Assembly: GCA_965226045.1 (NCBI GenBank)
Contig: CBDDBU010000025.1
Span: 111,880-175,879 of the forward strand
DNA length: 64,000 nt
Direction: 5' to 3'
Source: CBDDBU01 sp965226045
GTDB taxonomy: Bacteria > Pseudomonadota > Alphaproteobacteria > VGEJ01
In this document: positions 28,135 to 36,538 of the stretch, in pieces
Layout of the letters: each line of letters begins with the position of its first letter
Position numbering within the stretch: the first letter of the stretch is position 1
The notes under the pieces: generated by a model
What the model was told of the DNA's origin: nothing
Database searches by the model: none
The model's input: only the letters and a program-made list of their open reading frames with translations
Translations under genes and position numbers: made by a program

Positions 28135-29309
28135 CGGTCGATCTCCCCGAACACGATATCCTGGGTCCCAATCACGGCCACGGCGTCGGCGATCATGTGC
28201 CCGCGCGTCATCATGTCGAGCGATTGGAGATGCGCGAAGCCGGGCGCCCGGATCTTGCACCGATAGGGTTGGTTGGTGCCGTCGGATACGAGGTAGACGC
28301 CGAACTCGCCCTTGGGCGCTTCGACCGTGGTGTAGGTCTCGCCGGCCGGCACGTGGAAGCCTTCCGTATAGAGCTTGAAATGGTGAATCAAGGCTTCCAT
28401 CGAGCGCTTCATCTCAGTGCGCTGGGGTGGCCGAATCTTGCGATCATCGGTCATCACCGGTCCGGCGGGCATTTCCTCGACGCATTGGCGCATGATCCTG
28501 AGGCTCTGATGCATTTCCTCTATCCGCAAGAGGTAACGATCGTAGCAATCGCCGTTCTTGCCGATCGGGATGTCAAAGTCCATGCGCTCGTATACATCGT
28601 AAGGCTGGGATTTGCGCAGATCCCAAGCGATTCCAGAGCCGCGCAGCATTGGCCCGGAAAAGCCCCAGGCCATCGCCTGCTCCGCTGTTACGATGCCGAT
28701 ATCGACGTTGCGCTGCTTGAAGATACGGTTCTCTGTCAGCAAGTTCTCGATGTCCGCGAGGATCGGCGGAAAGCCATCGCAAAACGCCATGATGTCGTCG
28801 AGCAGGCCGGACGGCAGGTCCTGGTGGACACCGCCGGGGCGGAAGTAGTTGGCGTGGAGTCGGGCGCCGGTCGCCCGCTCGTAAAAGCCCATCAACTTCT
28901 CGCGCTCCTCGAAGCCCCACAGCACCGGCGTCATGGCGCCGACGTCCATGCCCTGGGTGGTCACGTTGAGGAGATGGTTGAGGATGCGCGTGATCTCCGA
29001 AAACAGCACGCGAATGTACTGGGCGCGCTCTGGCACCTCGATACTGGCCAGCTTTTCGACCGCGAGCACGAAAGCGTGCTCCTGGCACAACGGCGAAACG
29101 TAGTCGAGGCGGTCGAAATAGGGCACGGCTTGGAGGTAGGTTTTGTGCTCGATCAGCTTTTCAGTGCCGCGGTGTAGCAAGCCGATATGCGGATCAGCGC
29201 GCTCCACGACCTCGCCATCCAACTCCAGCACCAGACGCAACACACCGTGGGTCGCTGGGTGCTGGGGGCCGAAGTTGACGGTGTAGCTCTTGATCTGGGC
29301 TTCAGCCAT
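28131..29309 (-). CDS. nuoD: NADH-quinone oxidoreductase subunit D
   Basis: The 49-kDa-type subunit that forms the quinone-binding cavity next to cluster N2, 392 aa. Conserved features are NFGPQHPATHGVLRLVLELDGE at residues 12-33 with the quinone-site His, HIGLLHRGTEKLIEHKTY, and the C-terminal DIVFGEIDR. It is related to the large subunit of NiFe hydrogenases but lacks the metal-binding Cys. nuoD is separate from nuoC here. Its start shares a base with the nuoC stop and its stop overlaps nuoE. Confidence 0.97.
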   Translation of the reverse strand: MAEAQIKSYTVNFGPQHPATHGVLRLVLELDGEVVERADPHIGLLHRGTEKLIEHKTYLQAVPYFDRLDYVSPLCQEHAFVLAVEKLASIEVPERAQYIRVLFSEITRILNHLLNVTTQGMDVGAMTPVLWGFEEREKLMGFYERATGARLHANYFRPGGVHQDLPSGLLDDIMAFCDGFPPILADIENLLTENRIFKQRNVDIGIVTAEQAMAWGFSGPMLRGSGIAWDLRKSQPYDVYERMDFDIPIGKNGDCYDRYLLRIEEMHQSLRIMRQCVEEMPAGPVMTDDRKIRPPQRTEMKRSMEALIHHFKLYTEGFHVPAGETYTTVEAPKGEFGVYLVSDGTNQPYRCKIRAPGFAHLQSLDMMTRGHMIADAVAVIGTQDIVFGEIDR

Positions 29310-29917
29310 CAGGCCTGCTCCTCGGCCTTTTCATCGCCCGGCAGCTTGTAGTCCGTGCCCTCCCAGGGACTGAGGAAGTCGAAGCGGCGAAACTCCTGGG
29401 TCAGCGAGACCGGCTCGTAGACCACCCTCTTCTGCTCGTCGTCATAGCGCAGCTCGACATGGCCGGTGAGCGGGAAGTCCTTGCGGAGCGGATGACCCTC
29501 GAAGCCGTAGTCGGTCAGAATCCGGCGCAGGTCGGGATGATCGGCGAAGAAGATGCCATAGAGGTCCCACGCCTCGCGCTCGAACCAACCCGCCGCCGGA
29601 TACACCCCCGTCGCCGACGGCACTGGCGTCTCCTCGTCGGCCTCCAACTTGAGGCGGACGCGCTGGTTATGGTGGAGGCTGAGCAGGTGATAGACGACCT
29701 CGAAGCGGTGCTCGCGCTCGGGATAATCGACCCCGCAGATATCCATCAACAGCTTGAAACGGCACTCCGAGTCATCGCGGAGAAAGCTCAGCGCCTTGAC
29801 GATGCCCTCGCGCCGAACAGCTATCGACAGCTCGCCCAGCGTGATCCCCCACGACACCACCTCCTCGCGGAGTGCAGCGGCGATGTGTTCACCGAGCTCC
29901 GTCAGCACCTCGTCCAT
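29309..29917 (-). CDS. nuoC: NADH-quinone oxidoreductase subunit C
   Basis: The 30-kDa-type subunit of the peripheral arm, 202 aa. The signature [37 protein letters not shown] is present in its usual place near residues 125-162. It starts [21 protein letters not shown] at the ATG at 29917, 23 bp after the nuoB stop; the frame is open further upstream only by chance. The C-terminus is acidic (PGDEKAEEQ). Confidence 0.96.
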   Translation of the reverse strand: [202 protein letters not shown]

Positions 29918-29940
29918 ACGCAGGGCCTGAAAAGAAAGGG

Positions 29941-30504
29941 CTAGCGGGCGATCGTGCCGGTGCGGCGGATCTTGCGCTGCAGCTGGAGAATGCCATAGAC
30001 CAATGCCTCGGCAGTCGGCGGGCATCCCGGCACGTAAATGTCCACTGGAACGATGCGGTCGCAACCGCGCACCACCGAGTACGAGTAGTGGTAGTAGCCG
30101 CCGCCGTTGGCGCAACTGCCCATCGAGATGACCCAGCGCGGCTCCGCCATCTGGTCGTAGACCTTGCGCAGCGCTGGCGCCATCTTGTTGCACAGCGTGC
30201 CGGCGACGATCATCACGTCAGACTGGCGCGGACTCGCGCGCGGAACGACGCCGAAGCGGTCGAGGTCGTAGCGCGGCATCGAGGCATGCATCATCTCGAC
30301 AGCGCAGCAGGCAAGCCCGAACGTCATCCACCACAGCGAGCCGGTGCGCGCCCAGTTGACCAACTTGTCGGCCTGGGTGATCAGATAGCCCTTGTCGGAA
30401 AGCTCCGCCTGGGTGTCGGGGAAGAATGTACCGGCCGGGAGTTCGCCGTGGGCTATTCCCGAAGGCTTGGTCGCGGCCACTGCTGCCATTCCCACTACTC
30501 CCAT
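29941..30504 (-). CDS. nuoB: NADH-quinone oxidoreductase subunit B
   Basis: Subunit carrying the terminal 4Fe-4S cluster N2, 187 aa from the ATG at 30504; an ATG at 30489 gives a version five residues shorter. The tandem Cys pair in GLACCAVEMM, the Cys in MGSCANGGGYYHYSYSV and the Cys in YVPGCPPTAEAL are the N2 ligands. The first start overlaps the nuoA 3' end by 10 nt, so it is probably translationally coupled. Confidence 0.96.
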   Translation of the reverse strand: MGVVGMAAVAATKPSGIAHGELPAGTFFPDTQAELSDKGYLITQADKLVNWARTGSLWWMTFGLACCAVEMMHASMPRYDLDRFGVVPRASPRQSDVMIVAGTLCNKMAPALRKVYDQMAEPRWVISMGSCANGGGYYHYSYSVVRGCDRIVPVDIYVPGCPPTAEALVYGILQLQRKIRRTGTIAR

Positions 30505-30860
30505 TCCAGCGCTCCCTTGCGCCACTCGTAGATGAAGCCGACCGTGAGAATGCCCAGGAACAACGTCATCGACCAAAACCCGAACACGCCCGTCTCACTT
30601 AGGGAGATAGCCCACGGAAAGAGAAATGCAACCTCGAGGTCGAAGATGATGAACAGGAGCGCCACGAGGTAGAAGCGGACATCGAACTGACGGCGCGCGT
30701 CCTCGAACGGCTCAAAACCGCACTCGTAGGGGGACAGCTTCTCGCGATCCGGTTTCTGGCGCGACACGACATAGGACCCGGCGAGAATGGCCACGCCCAA
30801 GCCGATCGCGATCAGCAGGAAGATTAGGATCGGCAGGTATTCGAGAAGCAGTGCTTCCAT
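30495..30860 (-). CDS. nuoA: NADH-quinone oxidoreductase subunit A
   Basis: First gene of the complex I operon, 121 aa with three membrane helices (NuoA/ND3). The loop between helices 1 and 2 contains KLSPYECGFEPFEDARRQFDVRFYLVA, with the conserved Cys that marks the active/deactive transition in the mitochondrial homologue. The third helix ends in FIYEWRKGALEWE. The ATG at 30860 was chosen because it begins MEALLLEYLPILIFLL. About 100 bp of non-coding DNA upstream must hold the nuo promoter, unless transcription enters from the membrane-protein gene at 30962. Confidence 0.96.
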   Translation of the reverse strand: MEALLLEYLPILIFLLIAIGLGVAILAGSYVVSRQKPDREKLSPYECGFEPFEDARRQFDVRFYLVALLFIIFDLEVAFLFPWAISLSETGVFGFWSMTLFLGILTVGFIYEWRKGALEWE

Positions 30861-30961
30861 CCACGGCACCTGAAAGGGCTGCGCGTGGGCGCTCCCCAAT
30901 TTCGACGGGTGGGACGTATTATAGGATTGGCCCGGCGCGAGCGAAACCCTGGATTAGTGGT

Positions 30962-31777
30962 CTAGGAGGCGCGGGCGGGCGGGCCGACGACGACGAGTTG
31001 GCGATAGGCGATCGACAGCACGCTGACGCCAATGGCGATGCCAACGAAGCCCATGGCCTGATCGATCAACATGCCGAGAAAATTCGCGCTCAGGGTGCTG
31101 GCGCGGTCGGTGGCGCCGACGATGCCATTGATGACGTATGAGATCACGGCGCTGGCGGTCCAAATCGGGATCGAGGCGAGCACGATAATCAACACCAGAC
31201 GCCAGCCGTTACCCTGTGTCAGCTCCCAGCAGCGGCGAAACCGCAGATGGTGGTCAAGGGCGGTGGCCGGAAGAAGCAGCGATAGTCGAGCGTAGACGAG
31301 CAAGGCGCCGACAACCGCCGGAGCCAGAAGAAACAAAACCGCGGGGCCGGGAGCGCCGCCGCTCGCGCTAGCCACCAACAAGAGCGGACCGATCGCCCCG
31401 GTGAAGACGACCGCCGTCACGATCACGCCGAGCCCCACCACCAGCCACAGAAACCGGGTCTGGCGGGGCGACCACATGAGCGCGGCGGCCACCGTAGAGG
31501 CCTCATGCGCCACCAGGTATTCGCGATGCCAGGCGACGGAGAACATGACCACGAAGGCGAGGCTCAAAAGCCCCAGCACCAAACCAACAATCGCAAGCGC
31601 TACGGGATAGACGCCCTCTGTTGGCGCCTCATCGGGCCGCGCCAACCATACCAGCGCCGCGCCGACCAAGCTGAGGACGGCCACCAACGGAAACGCCAAT
31701 GATACGAAATCGCGACGCTCGCGCCAGACGAAACGATACGCCTCGATGAGGGTGGGTATGATGAGAAGACGCTGCAC
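30962..31777 (-). CDS. Multi-pass membrane protein of unknown function
   Basis: A 271-aa protein with about six membrane helices: near residues 25-45, 58-82, 108-135, 140-165, 193-215 and 225-258. It begins MQRLLIIPTLIEAYRFVWRER, an arrangement seen in cytoplasm-facing N-termini of YciC/glycerophosphodiesterase-membrane-domain proteins. The similarity is only of layout, so I do not assign a family. It lies between the tRNA-Asp 3' fragment and nuoA, in the same orientation as nuo, and could be read into nuoA. Base composition is like the backbone, so it probably predates the island. Confidence 0.7.
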   Translation of the reverse strand: MQRLLIIPTLIEAYRFVWRERRDFVSLAFPLVAVLSLVGAALVWLARPDEAPTEGVYPVALAIVGLVLGLLSLAFVVMFSVAWHREYLVAHEASTVAAALMWSPRQTRFLWLVVGLGVIVTAVVFTGAIGPLLLVASASGGAPGPAVLFLLAPAVVGALLVYARLSLLLPATALDHHLRFRRCWELTQGNGWRLVLIIVLASIPIWTASAVISYVINGIVGATDRASTLSANFLGMLIDQAMGFVGIAIGVSVLSIAYRQLVVVGPPARAS

Positions 31778-31861
31778 CGCGGCAGACTATCAGAGTCGCG
31801 CGGGAAGCCCCCCAGGGAATTGGCGGGAGCCCCCTGGGATTGGCGTGAGTACGAGAGATAA

Positions 31862-31903
31862 TGGTGGGAGTGACGGGACTCGAACCCGCGACCTCCGGCG
31901 TGA
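31862..31903 (-). tRNA. 3' fragment of a tRNA-Asp gene (tRNA pseudogene, probable attachment-site remnant)
   Basis: 42 nt corresponding to the anticodon-loop end, anticodon 3' strand, variable loop, T-arm, 3' acceptor strand and CCA of a tRNA-Asp. It is in the same orientation as the intact tRNA-Asp at 45452-45529. Against that gene it differs at a few positions: the T-stem has two compensating changes (GCGGG/CCCGT here, GCGAG/CTCGT there), the T-loop has one, and the discriminator is A instead of G. The 5' half is absent. A displaced 3' end is what integration into a tRNA 3' end leaves behind at the far junction. Confidence 0.8.
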
Positions 31904-31910
31904 TAGGCAC

Positions 31911-32153
31911 TCAAATGCTGTTCACGACAGGCGTCAAAGAGCGCGAAGTGCGCAGGAATCCGCCATTCCATCAGGCACCGCACTCACTGGCGCGCGCCCT
32001 CGCCTGTATGCCAAGTGTATGCCAAGTGTATGCCAAGTGTATGCCAGCCCGCCTACCCCTTGGGAGCACTCGTCCCACTCCCACTGATCATCAGCGGGTC
32101 GGCCAGGTCGGGAAGGGCATTCCCATCGCCGCTCGCGTTCGTCATCCACGTCA
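31911..32153. repeat. Dispersed direct repeat, copy 1 (partner at 34543-34760)
   Basis: About 240 bp matching 34543-34760 in the same orientation with many substitutions and small indels. Both copies, read on the minus strand, encode the same C-terminal peptide (LTWMTNASGDGNALPDLADP then LMISG...APKG and a stop), followed by shared non-coding sequence. This copy has an internal 11-bp tandem repeat that the partner lacks. The two copies flank the Sel1-repeat pseudogene, so a duplication or recombination event placed that gene between them. Confidence 0.75.
32006..32046. repeat. 11-bp tandem repeat, 3.7 units
   Basis: The unit GTATGCCAAGT occurs three times perfectly and once in part. It lies inside repeat copy 1 and is missing from the partner copy at 34.6 kb, so it expanded after the duplication. 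It is too short and lacks spacers, so it is not a CRISPR array. Confidence 0.95.
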
Positions 32154-32811
32154 GGATGCCGAAGACCACTCTTCAATGAATTTAGGTCGCTGATTCGCGG
32201 CTCAGCCTCTCCCGTTCCAGCAGGTCGTACTGCGCTTCTGCTAGACCCTGCTTGGCAGCCTTCTTGAACCAGGCAAACGCCTGACCCTCATCCTGCTCGA
32301 CGCCCTTACCCTGATCGTAAGAGAGACCCAGGTTGAACTGCGCTTTTGCATCGCCCTGCTCGGCAGCCTTCTCGCACCAGGCAAACGCCTGAACATCATC
32401 CTGCTCGACGCCCGTACCCTGACGGTAACAGACGGCAAGGTTGAACTGCGCTTTTGCATCGCCCTGCTCGGCGGCCTTCTCGTGCCAGGCAAACCCCTGA
32501 GCCTCATCTTGCTCGACACCCTTACCCTCCGCGTAACACACACCCAGGTTGAACTGCGCAGCTGCTAGACCCTGCTCGGCAGCCTTCTCGAACCAGGCAA
32601 ACGCCTGACCCTCATCCTGCCCGACGCCCTTACCCTGATCGTAATAGACGGCAAGGTCGTACTGCGCTTCTGCTAGACCCTGCTTGGCAGCCTTCTCGCA
32701 CCAGGCAAACGCCTGAACGCCATCATCCTGCTCGACGCCCTCACCCTGACGGTAAGAGAGACCAAGGCGGAACTGCGCTTTTGCATGGCTCTGCTCGGCG
32801 GCCTCCATAAG

Positions 32812-34261
32812 GGAGATGTCCCGGTCGATGTTGAAAAGTTGAGGTAGGTGTCGCTCTCCTGGAGCCGTTAGGCTCCGGGTGCTGCAAACCCAAGAGGGAG
32901 AACGACACCATGGGAAAGAATATCCGTAGTTCCAGTAGCCCGAAAGCCCTTGCCACCTCGTTTCCTATGCCGCCGCTGGCAGACGCGATGGACGCAGTCC
33001 GTCTCAGCGTGGATCGGTTCTGTCTCCTGGCCGGGGTCGAGGCCTTGGCCGAGATGATGGAGGAGGACGCCACGACCGTGTGCGGGGCCCGACATCGTCG
33101 CCATGGGAACCGTCGGGGTTATCGCTGGGGCCATACGCAGAGCGAGATCGGCGACCACGGCGGCCGCGTGAAAGTGCAGCGGCCACGGGTTCGCGACCAT
33201 GCTGGCAAGGAGGTGGGTTTGGAGAGCTGGCAGGTGCTGCGCGACGGCAACCTGTTGCTCGAGTGGGCGCTCAACCTGATGGTGCTGAACGTGTCGACCC
33301 GCAAGTACCACCGCGCGGTCCGTCTGCCCGAGGGCGACCTGGCGAAAGCGCGTGGCGACGGCACCTCGAAGTCGGCCGTTTCCCGGCGCTTTGTGGCGCT
33401 GTCGCGCAAGAAGATGAAGGCCTGGCTTGCCTCGGACCTCTCGGAGCTCGACCTGCTGGTCATCCAGATCGACGGTCTGCATGTCGGCGACCATGTCTTG
33501 GTGGCGGCGATCGGCGTCGATGGCAACGGCGACAAGCATGTCCTGGCCGTGGTCGAGGGGGCGACGGAGAACACTGTCGTCGTCCAGGCCTTGCTCGACA
33601 ATCTCCTCGCCAGGGGGCTCGATCCGACGCTGCCCCGGCTGTTCATCGTCGATGGCGCGAAGGCGCTCAGCAAAGCGATCCGCAACACCTTCGGTGTGGC
33701 CGCCGCCATCCAGCGCTGCCAGGTCCACAAGGGCCGTAACATCATCGAGCGCCTGCCCCTGCATTTGCATGCGAGCGTCAAGAAGGCGCTCCGTCAGGCC
33801 TGGGACCAGGACGACGCAGACAAGGCCGAACGGCTGCTGCGCAACCTGGCCCGGCGTCTGGAGCATGAGGAACCGGGCGTCTCGGGCAGCATCCTGGAGG
33901 GGCTGGACGAGATACTCACCGTCATCCGCCTCGGCCTGCCGCACGAACTCCGGCGCTCGCTCGCCTGCACCAACATCGTCGAGAACGCGCTCGGCACGGT
34001 GCGCCAGGTCACCCGCAACGTCAAACGCTGGAGACACGCCGAGATGGCGCTCAGATGGACCGCCGCCGGCCTGCTGGAGGCCCAGAAAACCTTCCGTCGC
34101 CTCAAGGCCTATCGTCAGCTGCCCATCCTCCGAAATGCTCTCCAGGAACACTTGAGAAAGGCTCAGGCCGACAGTGCCATTGAAACCATCATGAAGGCAG
34201 CATAGCATCATCAACCAGCGACGCCTGCCCCACGAATTTCAACAGAGATAGGGACATCGCC
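32812..34261 (+). mobile_element. IS256-family insertion sequence (element 1)
   Basis: A 1450-bp element with imperfect terminal inverted repeats (GGAGATGTCCC at the left, GGCGATGTCCC read inward at the right, similarity continuing to a shared TGTTGAAA). It is flanked by an 8-bp target duplication TCCATAAG at 32804-32811 and 34262-34269. It holds a single complete transposase gene and sits in the Sel1-repeat gene. The intact ends and duplication indicate a recent simple insertion. Confidence 0.93.
32910..34205 (+). CDS. IS256-family transposase (mutator type)
   Basis: A 431-aa DDE transposase. The catalytic triad is readable: first Asp in VIQIDGLHVGDHVL near residue 191, second Asp in LFIVDGAKALSKA near residue 250, Glu in ACTNIVENALGTVRQ near residue 363. 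A Cys/His pair around QRCQVHKGRN precedes the insertion domain, as in this family. The ATG follows an AGGGAG ribosome-binding site 9 nt upstream. Intact and probably functional. Confidence 0.95.
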   Translation: MGKNIRSSSSPKALATSFPMPPLADAMDAVRLSVDRFCLLAGVEALAEMMEEDATTVCGARHRRHGNRRGYRWGHTQSEIGDHGGRVKVQRPRVRDHAGKEVGLESWQVLRDGNLLLEWALNLMVLNVSTRKYHRAVRLPEGDLAKARGDGTSKSAVSRRFVALSRKKMKAWLASDLSELDLLVIQIDGLHVGDHVLVAAIGVDGNGDKHVLAVVEGATENTVVVQALLDNLLARGLDPTLPRLFIVDGAKALSKAIRNTFGVAAAIQRCQVHKGRNIIERLPLHLHASVKKALRQAWDQDDADKAERLLRNLARRLEHEEPGVSGSILEGLDEILTVIRLGLPHELRRSLACTNIVENALGTVRQVTRNVKRWRHAEMALRWTAAGLLEAQKTFRRLKAYRQLPILRNALQEHLRKAQADSAIETIMKAA

Positions 34262-34542
34262 TCCATAAGCGAGGCAAACGTTTGGGAGCGGTCCTGCTCG
34301 TTCAATTTAATTCCCAAAATTAAACTGCTTAGCCTCAAAGTCCCCTACGACCACAGGCGTGGCGCACAACATCAGGCAAGTGAGGGCTGTGAAGAGTGTA
34401 CGCATAGCCGATACGCTAACGCCGATTAATTAGTCTGTGAAGTATCGGGGAAGGCTGGTTGGGAAATGGTTTTCAACAAACCCAGCCAGGCGGAATGTCC
34501 ATACCACACTGCACACCCGCGGCCCTTGACCCACCACGCACC

Positions 34543-34760
34543 TAAATGCTGTTCACGACAGGCATCAAGGAGCGCTAAGTGCGCGGCAATCCGCCATTCC
34601 ATCGAGCACTGCACTCACTGGCGCGCACCGTCTCGTGTACACCATCCGTCCACCAGCCCTCCCTACCCCTTGGGGGCACCAGTCCCACTGATCATCAGCG
34701 GATCGGCTAGATCGGGCAGGGCATTCCCATCGCCGCTCGCATTCGTCATCCAGGTCAACG
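34543..34760. repeat. Dispersed direct repeat, copy 2 (partner at 31911-32153)
   Basis: Diverged second copy of the segment at 31.9-32.15 kb. On the minus strand it ends a coding-like frame (AHGGEGSVTLTWMTNASGDG onward, then ALPDLADPLMISGTGAPKG and a stop) that opens only about 60 codons upstream. It looks like the end of a truncated gene, perhaps from the decayed phage. I do not recognise the protein. Confidence 0.7.
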
Positions 34761-34945
34761 TGACTGACCCCTCGCCCCCGTGAGCTACCTGCGCGATACC
34801 CTTCTCGCCAAACTACCGGGGGCACAGCTTCGATGACAGCCACCTGGAGCTATAACCGAATCTTGTGTACGGCGTTGAAATGAAGGCGGCGTATCCTGGT
34901 GATTGTTGATGTCACCACTTGAGCTAAGCCAAGGAAGGATAGGCC

Positions 34946-35235
34946 ATGAAAGAGAATACCGTTGTTGCTTTTCAAAACCCATCTGATTTTCAGAAAGATC
35001 CGTTGACGGAAGTCCTACAAGCTGGAGCTCGCGAGTTGTTGGCCCAAGCCGTTGAGGCCGAGGTCTCCGTGTTTTTGGGTAGCCATGCGGCGCTTGTTGA
35101 CGCCGCCGGCCGCCGCCGGGTTGTCCGCAATGGATATCTGCCGGAACGCTTCATCCAGACCGGGATCGGCCCGGTGAGCGTGCGCCAACCCCGTGTGCGG
35201 GACCGGGGGGACGGCGCCATCCCCTCTCTGCCAAC
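34946..35235 (+). pseudogene. IS256-family transposase, N-terminal fragment
   Basis: Starts at the ATG at 34946 after an AAGGAAGG ribosome-binding site. The sequence reads MKENTVVAFQNPSDFQKDPL, then ELLAQAVEAEVSVFLG, RRRVVRNGYLPERFIQTGIG and VSVRQPRVRDRG, the standard N-terminal region of IS256 transposases. Similarity stops near 35235, where the IS3-family element begins. The catalytic Asp residues are lost. The matching C-terminal piece is at 38969-39349. Confidence 0.85.
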
Positions 35236-35292
35236 ATCACTGAGACACCAGCAACCTTTGGAATTTCTGTAGGGCGGCGGAGGTGAAAACCG

Positions 35293-35775
35293 ATGACCGC
35301 AGAGAGAGACTCGATGACATTGAATGAGGTTTTCGTTCCGGCCCTGGAGGTCGAGGAGCGTAGCGACGAGGCCCCCAGGGCCGGCCGCGCCAGACCGACC
35401 CCGGACCCGGAGGTTGTGGCCAAGCCGAAGCGGCGCCAGTTCACCGCAGAGTATCGGCTGCGGATTCTGGAGGAGGCGGATCGCTGCACGCAGCCCGGCG
35501 AGGTGGGCCGCCTGCTTCGCCGCGAGGGGTTGTACAGCTCGCATCTGACGGCTTGGCGCAAGGCGCGGCGCAAGGGCTCGCTGCGGGAGTTGGCCGCGAA
35601 GAAGCGCGGCGCGAAACCGGCCGAACGCAACCCGCTGGATGCGAAGGTGCGCGCGCTCGAGGCGCAAGTGGCTCGCCTGGAGCACGAGTTGCACACCGCG
35701 CACACGATCCTGGACGTGCAGGGAAAAGTTGCCGGGCTGCTGGGATTGAACCTCGAACACGGAACGCGCTCTTGA
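35293..35775 (+). CDS. IS3-family transposase OrfA
   Basis: A 160-aa protein with a helix-turn-helix region (RRQFTAEYRLRILEEADRC...GRLLRREGLYSSHLTAWRKAR, about residues 43-90). A leucine-zipper-like coiled coil (DAKVRALEAQVARLEHELHTA, about residues 117-137) follows. This is the usual OrfA layout for target/end binding and dimerisation. The stop TGA overlaps the TTG of orfB. A nearer ATG at codon 8 is an alternative start. Complete, but its element is truncated downstream. Confidence 0.85.
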   Translation: MTAERDSMTLNEVFVPALEVEERSDEAPRAGRARPTPDPEVVAKPKRRQFTAEYRLRILEEADRCTQPGEVGRLLRREGLYSSHLTAWRKARRKGSLRELAAKKRGAKPAERNPLDAKVRALEAQVARLEHELHTAHTILDVQGKVAGLLGLNLEHGTRS

Positions 35776-36446
35776 TCGCGGTCCAACCGCTTGCGGCGCA
35801 GGTCGGCGTGGCGCCGGCCTGCCAAGCACTGGGCGTGTCACGGGCGAGCTTCTACCGTCGTCAGAGGTCAACTCCCGGGCACCAGCAGCCCCGTCCAACG
35901 CCCGCCCGGGCGCTGTGTGAAGCCGAGCGCGAGCAGATCCTCGATGTGCTCGCCGGCCCGCGCTTCGTCGACCGTGCGCCGGCGGAGGTCGTGGCGACGC
36001 TGCTCGACGAAGGCCATTACCTGTGCTCGGAGCGGACGATGTATCGGATCCTGGCCGCCGATCAGCCGGTCCGAGAGCGGCGCAATCAGCGCGAGCATCC
36101 CCAGTACACCAAGCCCGAGCTGGTGGCCACGGCGCCGAACCAGACCTGGTCCTGGGACATCACCAAGCTGTTGGGGCCGACCAAGTGGACGTACTTCTAC
36201 CTCTACGTCGTGCTCGACATCTTCAGCCGCTACGCGGTCGGCTGGATGGTCGCAGACCGGGAGAACTCGGCGCTGGCCGGTCGTCTCATCGAAGAGACCT
36301 GCCACAAACAGGGCGTCCAGCCCCAGGTGCTCACCCTGCACTCCGACCGCGGCGCGCCGATGACGAGCAAGTGCACCGCACAACTGCTCGCCGACCTCGG
36401 CGTGACCCGTTCACTGAGCCGCCTGTGGAACGGCGTGCAAAGTTGA
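35772..36446 (+). pseudogene. IS3-family transposase OrfB, truncated at the 3' end
   Basis: Reads LIAVQPLAAQVGVAPACQALGVSRASFYRRQ, then the rve integrase core with the first Asp in TWSWDITKLLG and the second in LTLHSDRGAPMTSK. The sequence breaks off at VTRSLSR, just where the IS21-family element begins at 36424; the last codons to 36446 are IS21 DNA. The catalytic Glu is therefore missing and the protein should be inactive. It overlaps orfA by 4 nt. Confidence 0.9.
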
Positions 36447-36538
36447 CCCCTGTTGAGGGGTGATCGGCGTCCAAATTTGACCCCCTGAGCCTGGCTAGTC
36501 CAAGTCACCTCGTTTTTGGGCGGACGAGGTGGTGGGGG

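Larger units (their letters stand above)
32182..34405 (-). pseudogene. Exported Sel1-repeat protein, interrupted by an IS256-family element and frameshifted
   Basis: The 3' part (32182-32811) encodes six Sel1 repeats of 36-37 residues (pattern AFAWCEKAAEQGDAKAQFNLG...YRQGKGVEQDD). Sel1 repeats are helical TPR-like scaffolds used in protein-protein contacts. The 5' part lies beyond the IS (34270-34405). It starts with the ATG at 34405 and a signal-peptide-like MRTLFTALTCLMLCATPVVV, then QFNFG. There the frame shifts by one base before IKLNEQDRSQTFASLMEAAEQS, which continues across the insertion once the TSD is collapsed. Thus both an insertion and a frameshift inactivate it; the frameshift lies in a GGGAATTAAA tract and could be a read error. 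Confidence 0.85.

Noticed and set aside
32006..32046. Possible CRISPR-like repeats
   Set aside because: The 11-bp units are directly adjacent with no spacers and no cas genes are in the window.
31861..32193. Plus-strand frame beginning VGVTGLEPATSG
   Set aside because: This is the well-known false translation of the complement of a tRNA 3' end; the DNA is the tRNA-Asp fragment and a repeat.
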